Assembly: GCA_947175715.1 (NCBI GenBank)
Contig: CAMWOD010000001.1
Location: 1-27,174 of the forward strand
Reading direction: 5' to 3'
DNA from: an uncultured Porphyromonadaceae bacterium
GTDB lineage: Bacteria; Bacteroidota; Bacteroidia; Bacteroidales; Muribaculaceae
Length of the DNA stretch: 27,174 nucleotides
The translations under genes were made by a program, and so were the position numbers. Positions 1-7,546 of the stretch are shown here, piece by piece. The notes under the pieces are model-generated. The model was not told the DNA's origin. It saw nothing but the letters and a program-made list of their open reading frames with translations, and ran no database searches. Position 1 is the stretch's first letter. Every line of letters begins with the position of its first letter.

Positions 1-8
1 GACAAGGA

Positions 9-362
9 TTATTTGTTGTATAGGGTTTTTGTGATAGATTGAAGTAGTCGAATCAATTCTCTACAATCTATGAGCAAGCTTTCAGATTGTTCTTTCGTGA
101 TATAGTCTTCATCCCCGAGTAAACGAATCCAAAACTCAGTTTCCCCAGCTTCTTTCTGAGCAATTGATAGTTTGCTGGCAAAATCTAACTTACTTTGTCC
201 ATATTGGCTTTCAGCAATATTTGCTCCTATGCTTGTACCGCTGCGAAGTAGTTGTTTTGATAAGACATATTCCTTCTTCTCATCGCAAAGATACTTATAT
301 AACCTTACACAACGCCTTGCGAAAGCATAGCTTTTATCCCTCACTACATTTTCTCGTTTCAT
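9..362 (-). CDS. four-helix bundle protein (S23/IVP family)
   Basis: This 117-residue protein is predicted to be almost entirely helical and matches the four-helix bundle family often annotated as 23S rRNA intervening-sequence protein (TIGR02436). The family pattern is visible: an N-terminal RDKSYAFARR stretch, then LLRSGTSIGANIAES near residues 40-53, then KEAGETEFWIRLL near 70-82. There is no signal peptide or membrane segment, so it should be cytoplasmic. The cellular role of free-standing members is not established; relatives include the Avd accessory protein of diversity-generating retroelements. The gene is visibly more AT-rich than the recF operon. It starts 6 bases from a heptamer tandem repeat that also ends the upstream TIGR02757 gene, which suggests acquisition together with that repeat. 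Family assignment is firm; function is unknown. Confidence 0.85.
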   Translation of the reverse strand: MKRENVVRDKSYAFARRCVRLYKYLCDEKKEYVLSKQLLRSGTSIGANIAESQYGQSKLDFASKLSIAQKEAGETEFWIRLLGDEDYITKEQSESLLIDCRELIRLLQSITKTLYNK

Positions 363-368
363 GCTTTA

Positions 369-417
369 AATTCCTAATTACTAATTCCTAATTACTAATT
401 GCTAATTGCTAATTGCT
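369..417. repeat. seven-copy heptamer tandem repeat (AATTNCT)
   Basis: Seven perfect-length heptamers follow one another: AATTCCT, AATTACT, AATTCCT, AATTACT, then three AATTGCT. Each unit spans a TAA on the plus strand and a TAG on the minus strand. Because 7 is not a multiple of 3, the array closes all reading frames in both directions. The final codons and stop of the TIGR02757 gene (395-418) lie inside it. A related five-unit array lies at 26039-26073. Confidence 0.9.
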
Positions 418-1177
418 TGTGGTTGACGCCGATGCCGAAGAGGGCATAGTCGTAGAGCACCGGATCGTCGGGGCGAAGCGTGCGCAGAGTGTCGGTGAGC
501 TGCACCGCCGAGCGCTTGTCGTTGGCGTGACGGTCGAGCAATCCCAATTGGCGCGACACATTCCCCACGTGCACATCAAGAGGTATATATAGCTGCGAAG
601 GCTTGATTACGTCCCACACACCCATGTCAACGATGCCATCGTTGCGCACGAGCCACCGCAGCGCCATGTTCACGCGCTTGAGGGCGGTGGTGTCGAGATT
701 CTGAGGCATGCACCGCGAATTGCGCACACCGTCGTTGGCCTCGGCAATGACATCGTTCATGGCCGCTACGAGCGCCCATGCCGGCAGCTCTTCCTTATCG
801 ATGTGTGCGGCAGCCGCCAGCCCCTGCACCGAGCCGTAGCGATCGAATATCAGCTTCATGCCTCGCAACAGGTGACGCAGGTCACGCGCGAAGAACGTGC
901 GGTGAATGTTTTGGTCGGGGAGCTCCTCATAACCTTGGTCCATCACATATTGATAAGGACGGCCATCCATCAGGTCGATCATCTTCTGGCAATTGCGGCA
1001 TATCATCTTGCGGTTGCCCCATGCGATGGCCGACGACAGCAGAGCCACTATCTCGATATCCTGCAGACGGTCGAAAAGTCGGGGGAACTGCACCGGGTCG
1101 TTGGCGATAAATTCGGGGGAATTGATGAGCCGTGCCTGCTCATCGAGCAATTCGCGTATATCTTGAGCTACTTTCAT
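395..1177 (-). CDS. TIGR02757 family protein (DUF2400)
   Basis: This 260-residue protein belongs to TIGR02757/DUF2400, a conserved Bacteroidetes family of unknown biochemical role. It has a helix-hairpin-helix-glycosylase-like stretch near the C-terminal third (IPLDVHVGNVSRQLGLL, about residues 198-214), so a DNA-related role is possible but unproven. Other conserved-looking parts are LLSSAIAWGNRKMI near residue 46 and the C-terminal DPVLYDYALFGIGVN. After that motif the protein runs KQLAISN, encoded by the heptamer repeat, so its natural C-terminus seems to have been replaced by repeat sequence. The ATG at 1177 fits a TAAATTTG box only 4 bases upstream. It is divergent from recF across 38 bp. 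Confidence 0.85.
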   Translation of the reverse strand: MKVAQDIRELLDEQARLINSPEFIANDPVQFPRLFDRLQDIEIVALLSSAIAWGNRKMICRNCQKMIDLMDGRPYQYVMDQGYEELPDQNIHRTFFARDLRHLLRGMKLIFDRYGSVQGLAAAAHIDKEELPAWALVAAMNDVIAEANDGVRNSRCMPQNLDTTALKRVNMALRWLVRNDGIVDMGVWDVIKPSQLYIPLDVHVGNVSRQLGLLDRHANDKRSAVQLTDTLRTLRPDDPVLYDYALFGIGVNHKQLAISN

Positions 1178-1181
1178 GCCG

Positions 1182-1189
1182 CAAATTTA
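1182..1189 (-). promoter_or_regulatory. -7 box of the TIGR02757 gene
   Basis: The minus strand reads TAAATTTG, a full match to the Bacteroidetes -7 consensus TAnnTTTG, ending 4 bases before the ATG at 1177. No clear -33 element is visible. The transcript would be leaderless or nearly so. Confidence 0.55.
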
Positions 1190-1201
1190 CTGAAAATTGC
1201 G

Positions 1202-1209
1202 TATATTTG
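1202..1209 (+). promoter_or_regulatory. -7 box of recF
   Basis: The plus strand reads TATATTTG, matching TAnnTTTG, with 6 bases before the recF ATG at 1216. It faces away from the TIGR02757 box across 12 bases. No convincing -33 element is visible. Confidence 0.55.
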
Positions 1210-1215
1210 CGCGTT

Positions 1216-2325
1216 ATGACACTCCGCGAGATTACGATTGCCAACTTCAAAAATATCCGTGACGCAAGGCTGGAATTTTCCCCTAAAATCAACGGACTGC
1301 TCGGCCATAACGGCATGGGCAAGAGCAATCTGCTCGACGCCATCTATTACCTGAGCTACTGCCGCAGCTACGCCGGCATCCCCGATGCCCAGCTCATCAC
1401 CCGCGGCGAGGGTTTTACCACCATCCGCGGCGACTACACCCGCCGTGGCGTAGAGGAGAATGTGGCGATAGGCATGATGCCCGGCCAGCGCAAGAGTGTG
1501 AAGCGCAAGGGTAAGGAGTACCAGCGCCTGAGTCAGCATTTCGGGGTATTTCCACTGGTGCTCGTGTCCCCCGCCGACCAGGTGATAATATCGGGTGGCG
1601 CCGAGGAGCGCCGCCGGTTTATGGATATGATGATAGCGCAGAACGATCCCGTGTATCTCGACCGCCTGCTGCGCTACACCAACGCCCTTGAGCAGCGCAA
1701 CAAGCTGCTGCGCGACCGTGTGGTCGACCATCACCTTTACGAAGCTGTGGAGATGACATTGGTGTTGAGTGCCGATGAGATATATCGCGGGCGCAAGGAG
1801 TGGATTGAGCGGTTGCAAGCGGTGTTTGATGAGTACTACCACCTCATAGCCGGCGACGATGAGCCTGTGAAGCTCAGCTATGCCCCACCCGAGCTGCCAT
1901 TGCAGCTGCTTCTCGACCAGGCTCGCCGACACGATGAGATGGTGGGACACACGTCGGTGGGCCCCCACCGCGACGACTTGACGATGACCGTAGGCGATCT
2001 GCCCGCACGGCGCATGGCCTCACAAGGGCAGTGCAAGACCTTCACAATAGCCCTACGCCTCGCTCAGTATGACTTCCTGAGCCGCACCGCCGGCATGAAG
2101 CCGCTGCTGCTGCTCGACGATATATTCGACAAGCTCGACGCCCTGCGCGTGGAGCGCATCATATCGCTTGCCACCCGCCCCAATATGGGACAGATATTCA
2201 TCACCGACACCAATCGCGACCACCTCGACCAGATTATGCGCCGTGTGGGTGGCGACTACCGCCTGTGGGAGGTCGACAGCGGACATTTCACCCCAATTAC
2301 CACCAGCAACGATGAAGCGCAGTGA
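1216..2325 (+). CDS. recF: DNA replication/repair protein RecF
   Basis: RecF is an SMC-like ATPase that helps load RecA at single-strand gaps together with RecO and RecR. The 369-residue product has the usual family length. It shows a Walker A GHNGMGKSN at residues 30-38, an ABC-type signature region (SQGQCKT near 269-275, following the typical TSVGPHRDDL) and a Walker B LLLLDDIFDKLD near 297-308. An open frame extends upstream to 1132, but the ATG at 1216 gives the canonical N-terminus (MTLREITIANFKNIRD) and lies just after a -7 box. It is followed by a DUF721/DciA-like gene that overlaps its last 14 bases, so the two are translationally coupled. Confidence 0.96.
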   Translation: MTLREITIANFKNIRDARLEFSPKINGLLGHNGMGKSNLLDAIYYLSYCRSYAGIPDAQLITRGEGFTTIRGDYTRRGVEENVAIGMMPGQRKSVKRKGKEYQRLSQHFGVFPLVLVSPADQVIISGGAEERRRFMDMMIAQNDPVYLDRLLRYTNALEQRNKLLRDRVVDHHLYEAVEMTLVLSADEIYRGRKEWIERLQAVFDEYYHLIAGDDEPVKLSYAPPELPLQLLLDQARRHDEMVGHTSVGPHRDDLTMTVGDLPARRMASQGQCKTFTIALRLAQYDFLSRTAGMKPLLLLDDIFDKLDALRVERIISLATRPNMGQIFITDTNRDHLDQIMRRVGGDYRLWEVDSGHFTPITTSNDEAQ

Positions 2326-2602
2326 CCCACAGTCGATTGCTGCCGTTATCGACCAGGCATTGGCCGATACCGAGCTCACCGGTGTATTCCGCGAGCAAAA
2401 TGCATGCTACCTGTGGGCCGAGGTGGTGGGGCCTGGCATCAATCGCTATACCACCCGCCGCTATGTCGACCGCGGGGTGATGCACGTCTACATCTCGTCG
2501 GGGCCTCTCAAGGGTGAGCTGCAATTCATGCGCTCCAAGCTCGTGGAACAGCTTAACAAGGCCGTGGGAGCCCCTGTGCTCACCGACTTACAAATCCATT
2601 GA
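2312..2602 (+). CDS. DUF721 protein, DciA-like
   Basis: This 96-residue protein belongs to DUF721, the family of DciA, which acts with the replicative helicase DnaB in bacteria lacking DnaC/DnaI loaders. The visible core is LWAEVVGPGINRYTTRRYVDRGVMHVYISS followed by GELQFMRSKLVEQLN, the usual DciA pattern with a basic, aromatic fold. The Bacteroidetes version is short and lacks the C-terminal extension of proteobacterial DciA. The ATG at 2312 is inside recF; an open frame reaches further upstream, but only this start gives a family-like N-terminus. The adjacent recF supports a replication role. The exact helicase function is inferred from the family. Confidence 0.82.
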   Translation: MKRSDPQSIAAVIDQALADTELTGVFREQNACYLWAEVVGPGINRYTTRRYVDRGVMHVYISSGPLKGELQFMRSKLVEQLNKAVGAPVLTDLQIH

Positions 2603-2605
2603 AAT

Positions 2606-3076
2606 ATGCGCCAAATAGAGTTTTCACAGCAGCACAACAAGCGGGTGCCCGAGCCCCGGGTGCCATTTCACCACTCGGTTGACCTGCAGACACGATTCAA
2701 CGACGCCGATATGCTCGGCCATCTCAACAACACTGTGTATCTGTCGTTTATGGACCTGGGAAAGACCCGCTACTTCACCGATGTGATGGGTGGCGACATC
2801 GATTGGCGCCATATCGACATTGTGGTGGTGCATATCGAGTGCGACTACTTCGCTCCGGCGTTTCTCGACGAGCCCCTGGCCGTGGCCACCACTGTGTTGC
2901 GAGTGGGTGAGCACTCCTTCACACTCGAGCAGCGCATCTATAACACCGCTACAGGCCAGGTGAAATGCGTGGGTACTACTGTGATGGCCGGATTCGACCC
3001 CGCTACCGGCACATCGCTACCCATCAACCCCGAGTGGACTGCCGCCGTCTCAGCCTACGAGCAGCGCCAGCTTTAA
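2606..3076 (+). CDS. acyl-CoA thioesterase, hotdog (4HBT) fold
   Basis: This 156-residue protein is a single hotdog-fold thioesterase of the YbgC/FadM group, expected to hydrolyse acyl-CoA or acyl-carrier thioesters in the cytoplasm. The family motif RFNDADMLGHLNN lies at residues 30-42; by family analogy its aspartate is the catalytic residue. The motif is followed by the helix TVYLSFMDLGKTRYF and the strands HIECDYFAPAFLDEPLAV and HSFTLEQRIYN. It starts 3 bases after the DUF721 stop and is probably the last gene of the recF operon, since a new promoter follows it. The physiological substrate cannot be told from sequence. There is no signal peptide. Confidence 0.88.
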   Translation: MRQIEFSQQHNKRVPEPRVPFHHSVDLQTRFNDADMLGHLNNTVYLSFMDLGKTRYFTDVMGGDIDWRHIDIVVVHIECDYFAPAFLDEPLAVATTVLRVGEHSFTLEQRIYNTATGQVKCVGTTVMAGFDPATGTSLPINPEWTAAVSAYEQRQL

Positions 3077-3117
3077 GAGGTAGCGAGGGCTCTTTTAGCT
3101 AAAAGTTCCTAATTCGG

Positions 3118-3148
3118 TTTTAGATTAATTGCAAAGTTATTAACTTTG
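3118..3148 (+). promoter_or_regulatory. promoter of riboflavin synthase operon, with mirrored -7 boxes
   Basis: The plus strand has TTTT at 3118-3121, near the -33 consensus, then 19 bases, then TAACTTTG at 3141-3148, a full TAnnTTTG match. A second identical box faces the other way at 3132-3139, so CAAAGTT/AACTTTG form an inverted repeat with a 3-base spacer. Transcription to the right would start near 3153, inside the palindrome at 3150-3169. Confidence 0.6.
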
Positions 3149-3149
3149 T

Positions 3150-3169
3150 GATTCAATTATAATTGAATC
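3150..3169. promoter_or_regulatory. perfect 20-bp palindrome, candidate operator
   Basis: Arms GATTCAATTA and TAATTGAATC form a perfect uninterrupted palindrome placed 1 base after the -7 box, over the expected transcription start. It could bind a dimeric repressor or fold in the leader RNA. It is AT-rich and has no T tract in the manner of a terminator. No regulator is identified. Confidence 0.5.
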
Positions 3170-3189
3170 ATTACCTCAGTAACCAAGAT

Positions 3190-3810
3190 ATGTTTTCAGG
3201 AATTGTAGAAGAAGCAGCCCGCGTGGAGCGCGTAGAGCGCCAGGGGGGCAATGTGAATCTTACAGTACGTTGCTCATTCGTCGATGAGCTTCGCATCGAC
3301 CAGTCGGTGGCCCACAACGGCGTGTGCCTTACAGTAGTGAGCCTTAACCCCGACGGCACTTATACCACCACCGCCATCCAGGAGACACTCGATCGCTCCA
3401 ACCTCGGCGACCTAAAGGAGGGCTCGCTGATCAATCTTGAGCGTTGCATGGTGATGAACGGCCGACTCGACGGCCACATCGTGCAGGGGCACGTCGACTG
3501 CACCGCCACATGCACCGCTGTAGAGCAAGTCGAGGGCTCAACCTACTTCACTTTCAGCTACTCACCCACTCCCGAGCTGTTGGGCAAAGGGTATTTCACC
3601 GTAGAGAAAGGCTCTATCACCGTCAATGGCGTAAGCCTCACGGTGTGTGACTCGGAGATGGACTCATTCCGAGTGGCCATCATACCCTACACCATGGAGC
3701 ACACCAACTTCTGCGAGATCAAGGAGGGGACACGTGTCAACCTCGAGTTTGACATCATCGGCAAGTATGTGTGCCGACTGCAGCAGATACAAAACATCAT
3801 TGACAAGTAA
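3190..3810 (+). CDS. ribE: riboflavin synthase, alpha subunit
   Basis: Riboflavin synthase converts two molecules of 6,7-dimethyl-8-ribityllumazine into riboflavin and a pyrimidine by-product. The 206-residue product has two tandem lumazine-binding repeats. The start MFSGIVEE is the family hallmark, which is why the ATG at 3190 is chosen over the open frame from 3163. The repeat motif appears twice, as NGVCLTV (43-49) and NGVSLTV (146-152), and MNGRLDGHIVQGHVD lies at 89-103 between them. It is the first gene after a promoter and is followed 7 bases later by a secreted GH31 gene with no metabolic link to riboflavin. No FMN riboswitch is visible in the 113-bp leader region. Confidence 0.95.
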   Translation: MFSGIVEEAARVERVERQGGNVNLTVRCSFVDELRIDQSVAHNGVCLTVVSLNPDGTYTTTAIQETLDRSNLGDLKEGSLINLERCMVMNGRLDGHIVQGHVDCTATCTAVEQVEGSTYFTFSYSPTPELLGKGYFTVEKGSITVNGVSLTVCDSEMDSFRVAIIPYTMEHTNFCEIKEGTRVNLEFDIIGKYVCRLQQIQNIIDK

Positions 3811-3817
3811 TTACGCC

Positions 3818-6175
3818 ATGAAACTACTATCACTGATAACCATTGCATCAATATCTTTTACAGCCTCGGCCGCCAGTGACGGCGTGGTGAGTGTCACCAC
3901 CCCCGCCGGGCGTGAGGTGACCGTACAGGTGATCAACGACAATATAATCCGTGTCACCAACGCACTACCGGGCGAGACGGTGCCACAGTCGCGTGCGGCT
4001 GTGCTCAAAGCAGCCCCATTTACCGGCACCACTTCACGCGCCGGCAACTATACCACAATCACTACCCGCCAGGGAGTTACCGTGAGCCTCAACAACAGCA
4101 CCGGAGCTGTTGACATCAATGGTGGGGGTGGCCGTGTAGTGTCGGACAACGGTATACGCCTGAAAGCCGACGGCAAGCAGAGCCTCACACTCACCACATC
4201 GGGGCGCGGATCGTTCTACGGCGCCGGCGAGCGTGGCCATTCGTTCAACCTCAAGGGTGACACTCTGGTGATGTACAATCGCCAGAACTATGGCTACACC
4301 AAGCAAGACCCACGCATCTCGCAGATGAACATCACCATGCCGCTATTCATCTCATCTACAGGATATGCTGTAGTGTTCGACGATTTCGCGGCTGCCGAGA
4401 TGATCATGGCCGACCCCATAGAGTACATATCCGAGTCGCGCTCACCCATATCCTACTACTTTATCAACGGCGCCGGCACACTGCCCGGTGTCACCGCCGA
4501 GCTGTCGCGGCTTACCGGCCGCCAGGAGTTGCCACCCTTCTGGGCTTTGGGCTACATCAACTCAAAATACGGCTACAAGACTCAGAACGAAACCGTGGGA
4601 ATAATCGACACCCTCAAGATGCGCGGCTATCCGGTTGATGGAGTGGTGCTCGACCTTTACTGGTACGGCAAGGAGGAAGACATGGGACGACTCTCCTGGG
4701 ATAAAGACCAGTGGCCCGATCATGGCAAGATGCTTGCCGACCTTAAAAACCGCGGCGTCAACACCATTATAATCTCCCAGCCATATATCTTGCAGAACGG
4801 CCGTGGCGTCGACAACTACAATGCCCTTGCCGAGGCCGGCATGATGGTGAAAGACTCGGCCGGAGGTGTTGAGCCCGTGACGATATGGGTAGGTCACGGA
4901 GGCATGTTTGACGTATCCAATCCCGACACCCGCCGCTGGCTCACCGACCGCTACGACCAGCTCACCGCCGAGGGCGTGGGTGGATGGTGGGGCGACCTGG
5001 GTGAGCCCGAGGTGCATCCCGAAACCGGCTACCACGCCAATGGCCTCACCGCACGAGAGTATCACAACCAATACGGCAACGACTGGTCGTCGATAATCTA
5101 CGACCTCTTCAAGGAGAAATATCCCGATACCCGACTGATGACGATGATGCGCGGAGGCACTACCGGCCTGCAGCGATATTCAGTATACCCCTGGTCGACC
5201 GATGTGTCGCGCTCTTGGGGAGGACTTCAACCCCAGATTACCATAATGCTCAACTCAGGCCTGAGCGGCTTGGGGTATATGAGCCACGATGTTGGCGGAT
5301 TTGCCGTCGATCCCGACAATCCCTATATCCCTGAGCTTTACACTCGTTGGGTGCAGTTGGGACTATTCTCACCCATCTTCCGCACTCACGCCCAGGAGTA
5401 CGCCGAGCCTATCCGCTACCCCCAGCAGGAGGAGTACCTCAAGCAGCTGGTGAAGGAGCGCTACCGCTGGTTGCCTTACAACTACACCCTGGCCTACGAA
5501 AACGCCTCGCAAGGTCAGCCATTGGTACGCCCGCTCAACTACTATAGCCAGGGTGCTAACACCTACGACGACATCGACGACGAGTATCTGTGGGGCCGCG
5601 ACGTACTGGTTGCCCCGGTGCTTACCCCCGGCACCACGGAGCGCCTTGTGGTTTTTCCCGACGGTGAATGGGTTGACTATGCCGACCCCACCAAGGTGTA
5701 CCACGGTGGCGATACCGTGCTTTATCCGGCACCGCTCGAAATGCTCCCTCTGTTCGTCCGCGCCAACGCATTCATACCGATGGCCGACTATAAGATGGGC
5801 AACACACTCGATTACACCCCCTCGCAGTATACCGTCAACTACTACCCCACCGAGGGTGAGTCGACCTATACACTCTACGAGGACGACCGCAGCTCAACCA
5901 CCTCAATCGCCGACAAAGCCTATGCGCTGCTGACCTTCACCGGCAAAGCCACACCCAAGGATATCACAATCGACTACGCCTCATCGGGTTACTATAAGGG
6001 GATGCCCGCCAAGCGCACCATCACCTTCAAGATCCACGGATGCAAGCAGGCTCCCGCATCGGTCACAGTCAACGGCACAAAAGCCAAATGGATCTATGAT
6101 GCCAAGACCGGTGTAGTGACAGTGAAAGTAAACAGCATAGTGAATAATACCAAAATCATAATCACAAATAAATGA
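3818..6175 (+). CDS. secreted GH31 alpha-glucosidase / 4-alpha-glucosyltransferase
   Basis: This 785-residue glycoside hydrolase family 31 protein should act on alpha-glucosides in the periplasm or at the surface. Residues 1-19 form a signal peptide ending TASA. An N-terminal beta-sandwich is followed by the TIM barrel from about residue 238 (PPFWALGYINSKYGY) and by C-terminal beta domains resembling DUF5110. The predicted nucleophile is D393 in WWGDLGEPE and the acid/base is D462 in WSTDVSRSWGG. The DLGEPE form and the 69-residue spacing resemble GH31 oligosaccharide 4-alpha-glucosyltransferases, so transglycosylation is as likely as hydrolysis. The ATG at 3818 is chosen because the open frame upstream runs through ribE. 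Its TGA overlaps the next ATG (ATGA), so the following lipoprotein is translationally coupled. Confidence 0.9.
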   Translation: MKLLSLITIASISFTASAASDGVVSVTTPAGREVTVQVINDNIIRVTNALPGETVPQSRAAVLKAAPFTGTTSRAGNYTTITTRQGVTVSLNNSTGAVDINGGGGRVVSDNGIRLKADGKQSLTLTTSGRGSFYGAGERGHSFNLKGDTLVMYNRQNYGYTKQDPRISQMNITMPLFISSTGYAVVFDDFAAAEMIMADPIEYISESRSPISYYFINGAGTLPGVTAELSRLTGRQELPPFWALGYINSKYGYKTQNETVGIIDTLKMRGYPVDGVVLDLYWYGKEEDMGRLSWDKDQWPDHGKMLADLKNRGVNTIIISQPYILQNGRGVDNYNALAEAGMMVKDSAGGVEPVTIWVGHGGMFDVSNPDTRRWLTDRYDQLTAEGVGGWWGDLGEPEVHPETGYHANGLTAREYHNQYGNDWSSIIYDLFKEKYPDTRLMTMMRGGTTGLQRYSVYPWSTDVSRSWGGLQPQITIMLNSGLSGLGYMSHDVGGFAVDPDNPYIPELYTRWVQLGLFSPIFRTHAQEYAEPIRYPQQEEYLKQLVKERYRWLPYNYTLAYENASQGQPLVRPLNYYSQGANTYDDIDDEYLWGRDVLVAPVLTPGTTERLVVFPDGEWVDYADPTKVYHGGDTVLYPAPLEMLPLFVRANAFIPMADYKMGNTLDYTPSQYTVNYYPTEGESTYTLYEDDRSSTTSIADKAYALLTFTGKATPKDITIDYASSGYYKGMPAKRTITFKIHGCKQAPASVTVNGTKAKWIYDAKTGVVTVKVNSIVNNTKIIITNK

Positions 6176-7521
6176 ACACACTAAAACATCTGCTGGCTCT
6201 CAGCATGACCATCCTGCTCATTGCCGGATGCTCCTCGAAAAAAGATGAATCAAGTGATTCTTCATCGTCAAGCAATTCGGAAGGCGCCGCATGCGTCACC
6301 GAGGTCAACAACGAGTTGCTGCGCACGGTCGACTATAACGCCACTGCAGTATTGGTGGCCAATCTCGAAAGCGTATTTAGCACTTACAGCGTCGATAATG
6401 CAGTTATAAAGGATTATGATGAATTCGCCGATCTTTCGTCGGTGGTATTGGTAATGCCTTCACTTAATGGCGAATCTTACACCACCTTCCTGATCGATAA
6501 CGCTGACGCATTCAATACATACGCCAACGGCAATCTCACCCAGCTCACCGACCGTGGCGACTTCGCCGTATACGCAAACCGCTATGACGATAGATACGTT
6601 ATGGTCAAAGGCTCGCAGATGTGGGTTGGCCGCAGTCCGTCGTCGATTGAGCAGAGCGTCAAGAATGCCGCCACACGCCACTTCGGCCAGGGTCTTGCCA
6701 TCTCTACAAGTATCGAACAGCCTCACTCGGTCAATATAGCCGTCAATATGAGCGCCATCCCCAATATCAAGGAGTATGGCAGCGAGTTTGCCGACGCATG
6801 GGGTATAGCCAATGTCGACATGACCAAATCGACCATCACCGGCGACGCAAAAATTATTTCAAGCAATGGCGATGCAGTGATGGTGCCCGGTATGCGTGAA
6901 CTGAGCACCAAATTTCTCAACTACACCATGGGTGAGCCCAATGTGGCTCTGGCCATGGGTATAGGTAAGGACTTCCCATGGAAGACAGTGCAGAAAGTCC
7001 TCACCGAGGCTGGTGCCGATCCTTCCGACCTGTCGTTGCTCCCTATCTTGGGTAAGATGATCGATGGCACCGTGAGCGCATCGGTTTCGATCGACTCCAA
7101 TAGTGGTGAAATATACTTCTCGGCCCTCATTGAGTCGTCAAATGCCGATCCCGAGGCTGTCATTGGTATGCTCCAGGGCTTCGTGGGCCAGGTGTCAAGC
7201 ACATCTGATGGTTTCTACAGTATACCGGTCGACGCCTTACCCTCGGGCAATATATACTTAGGCGCAGTTGGGGAGGCATTCTTTATAGGTAGCCACCACC
7301 CCTCACAGCTTTCAGGCAACAACAACCTGCAGTCGGTATTCTCGGGCAACGAAGCTGCTCTTTCTATCAATGTGCCCAAGAGCTTAATGATGATGCTGAC
7401 CGAAGGTGAAGGCACTTTTGGCCTGAATGGTAAGGTTCAGGTAGAAAAATCTACCGCTCACTTCGAGGTAAAAGTCACTGATACCGACATGAGTATTATC
7501 GAAGCTTTCAACAAGATGTAA
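6172..7521 (+). CDS. lipoprotein, DUF4836-like, possibly surface-exposed
   Basis: This 449-residue lipoprotein has a hydrophobic leader and lipobox IAGC with the modified cysteine at residue 20. The cysteine is followed by SSKKDE and a serine-rich linker; acidic residues here resemble the Bacteroidetes lipoprotein export signal that sends lipoproteins to the cell surface. The rest looks like alternating strands and helices with a repeated layout (TAVLVANLESVF, YTTFLIDNADAFNTY), similar to the next protein and to DUF4836. No catalytic motif was seen. It overlaps the GH31 stop by 4 bases and precedes a second such lipoprotein and an ABC pair, so it may serve the transporter or the cell surface. 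The family link is by pattern only. Confidence 0.7.
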   Translation: MNTLKHLLALSMTILLIAGCSSKKDESSDSSSSSNSEGAACVTEVNNELLRTVDYNATAVLVANLESVFSTYSVDNAVIKDYDEFADLSSVVLVMPSLNGESYTTFLIDNADAFNTYANGNLTQLTDRGDFAVYANRYDDRYVMVKGSQMWVGRSPSSIEQSVKNAATRHFGQGLAISTSIEQPHSVNIAVNMSAIPNIKEYGSEFADAWGIANVDMTKSTITGDAKIISSNGDAVMVPGMRELSTKFLNYTMGEPNVALAMGIGKDFPWKTVQKVLTEAGADPSDLSLLPILGKMIDGTVSASVSIDSNSGEIYFSALIESSNADPEAVIGMLQGFVGQVSSTSDGFYSIPVDALPSGNIYLGAVGEAFFIGSHHPSQLSGNNNLQSVFSGNEAALSINVPKSLMMMLTEGEGTFGLNGKVQVEKSTAHFEVKVTDTDMSIIEAFNKM

Positions 7522-7546
7522 TCGCTATTAAATCTGAGTCAACGAC

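Noticed and set aside
803..1219. Plus-strand open frames across the TIGR02757 gene
   Set aside because: They oppose a family-recognised gene and have no domain pattern of their own.
1174..1968. 264-residue open frame antisense to recF
   Set aside because: It is a shadow frame: recF has complete motifs and the antisense product shows none.
3077..3189. Possible FMN riboswitch before riboflavin synthase
   Set aside because: The region is short and AT-rich and lacks the conserved multi-stem FMN aptamer sequence; simple palindromes explain its structure.
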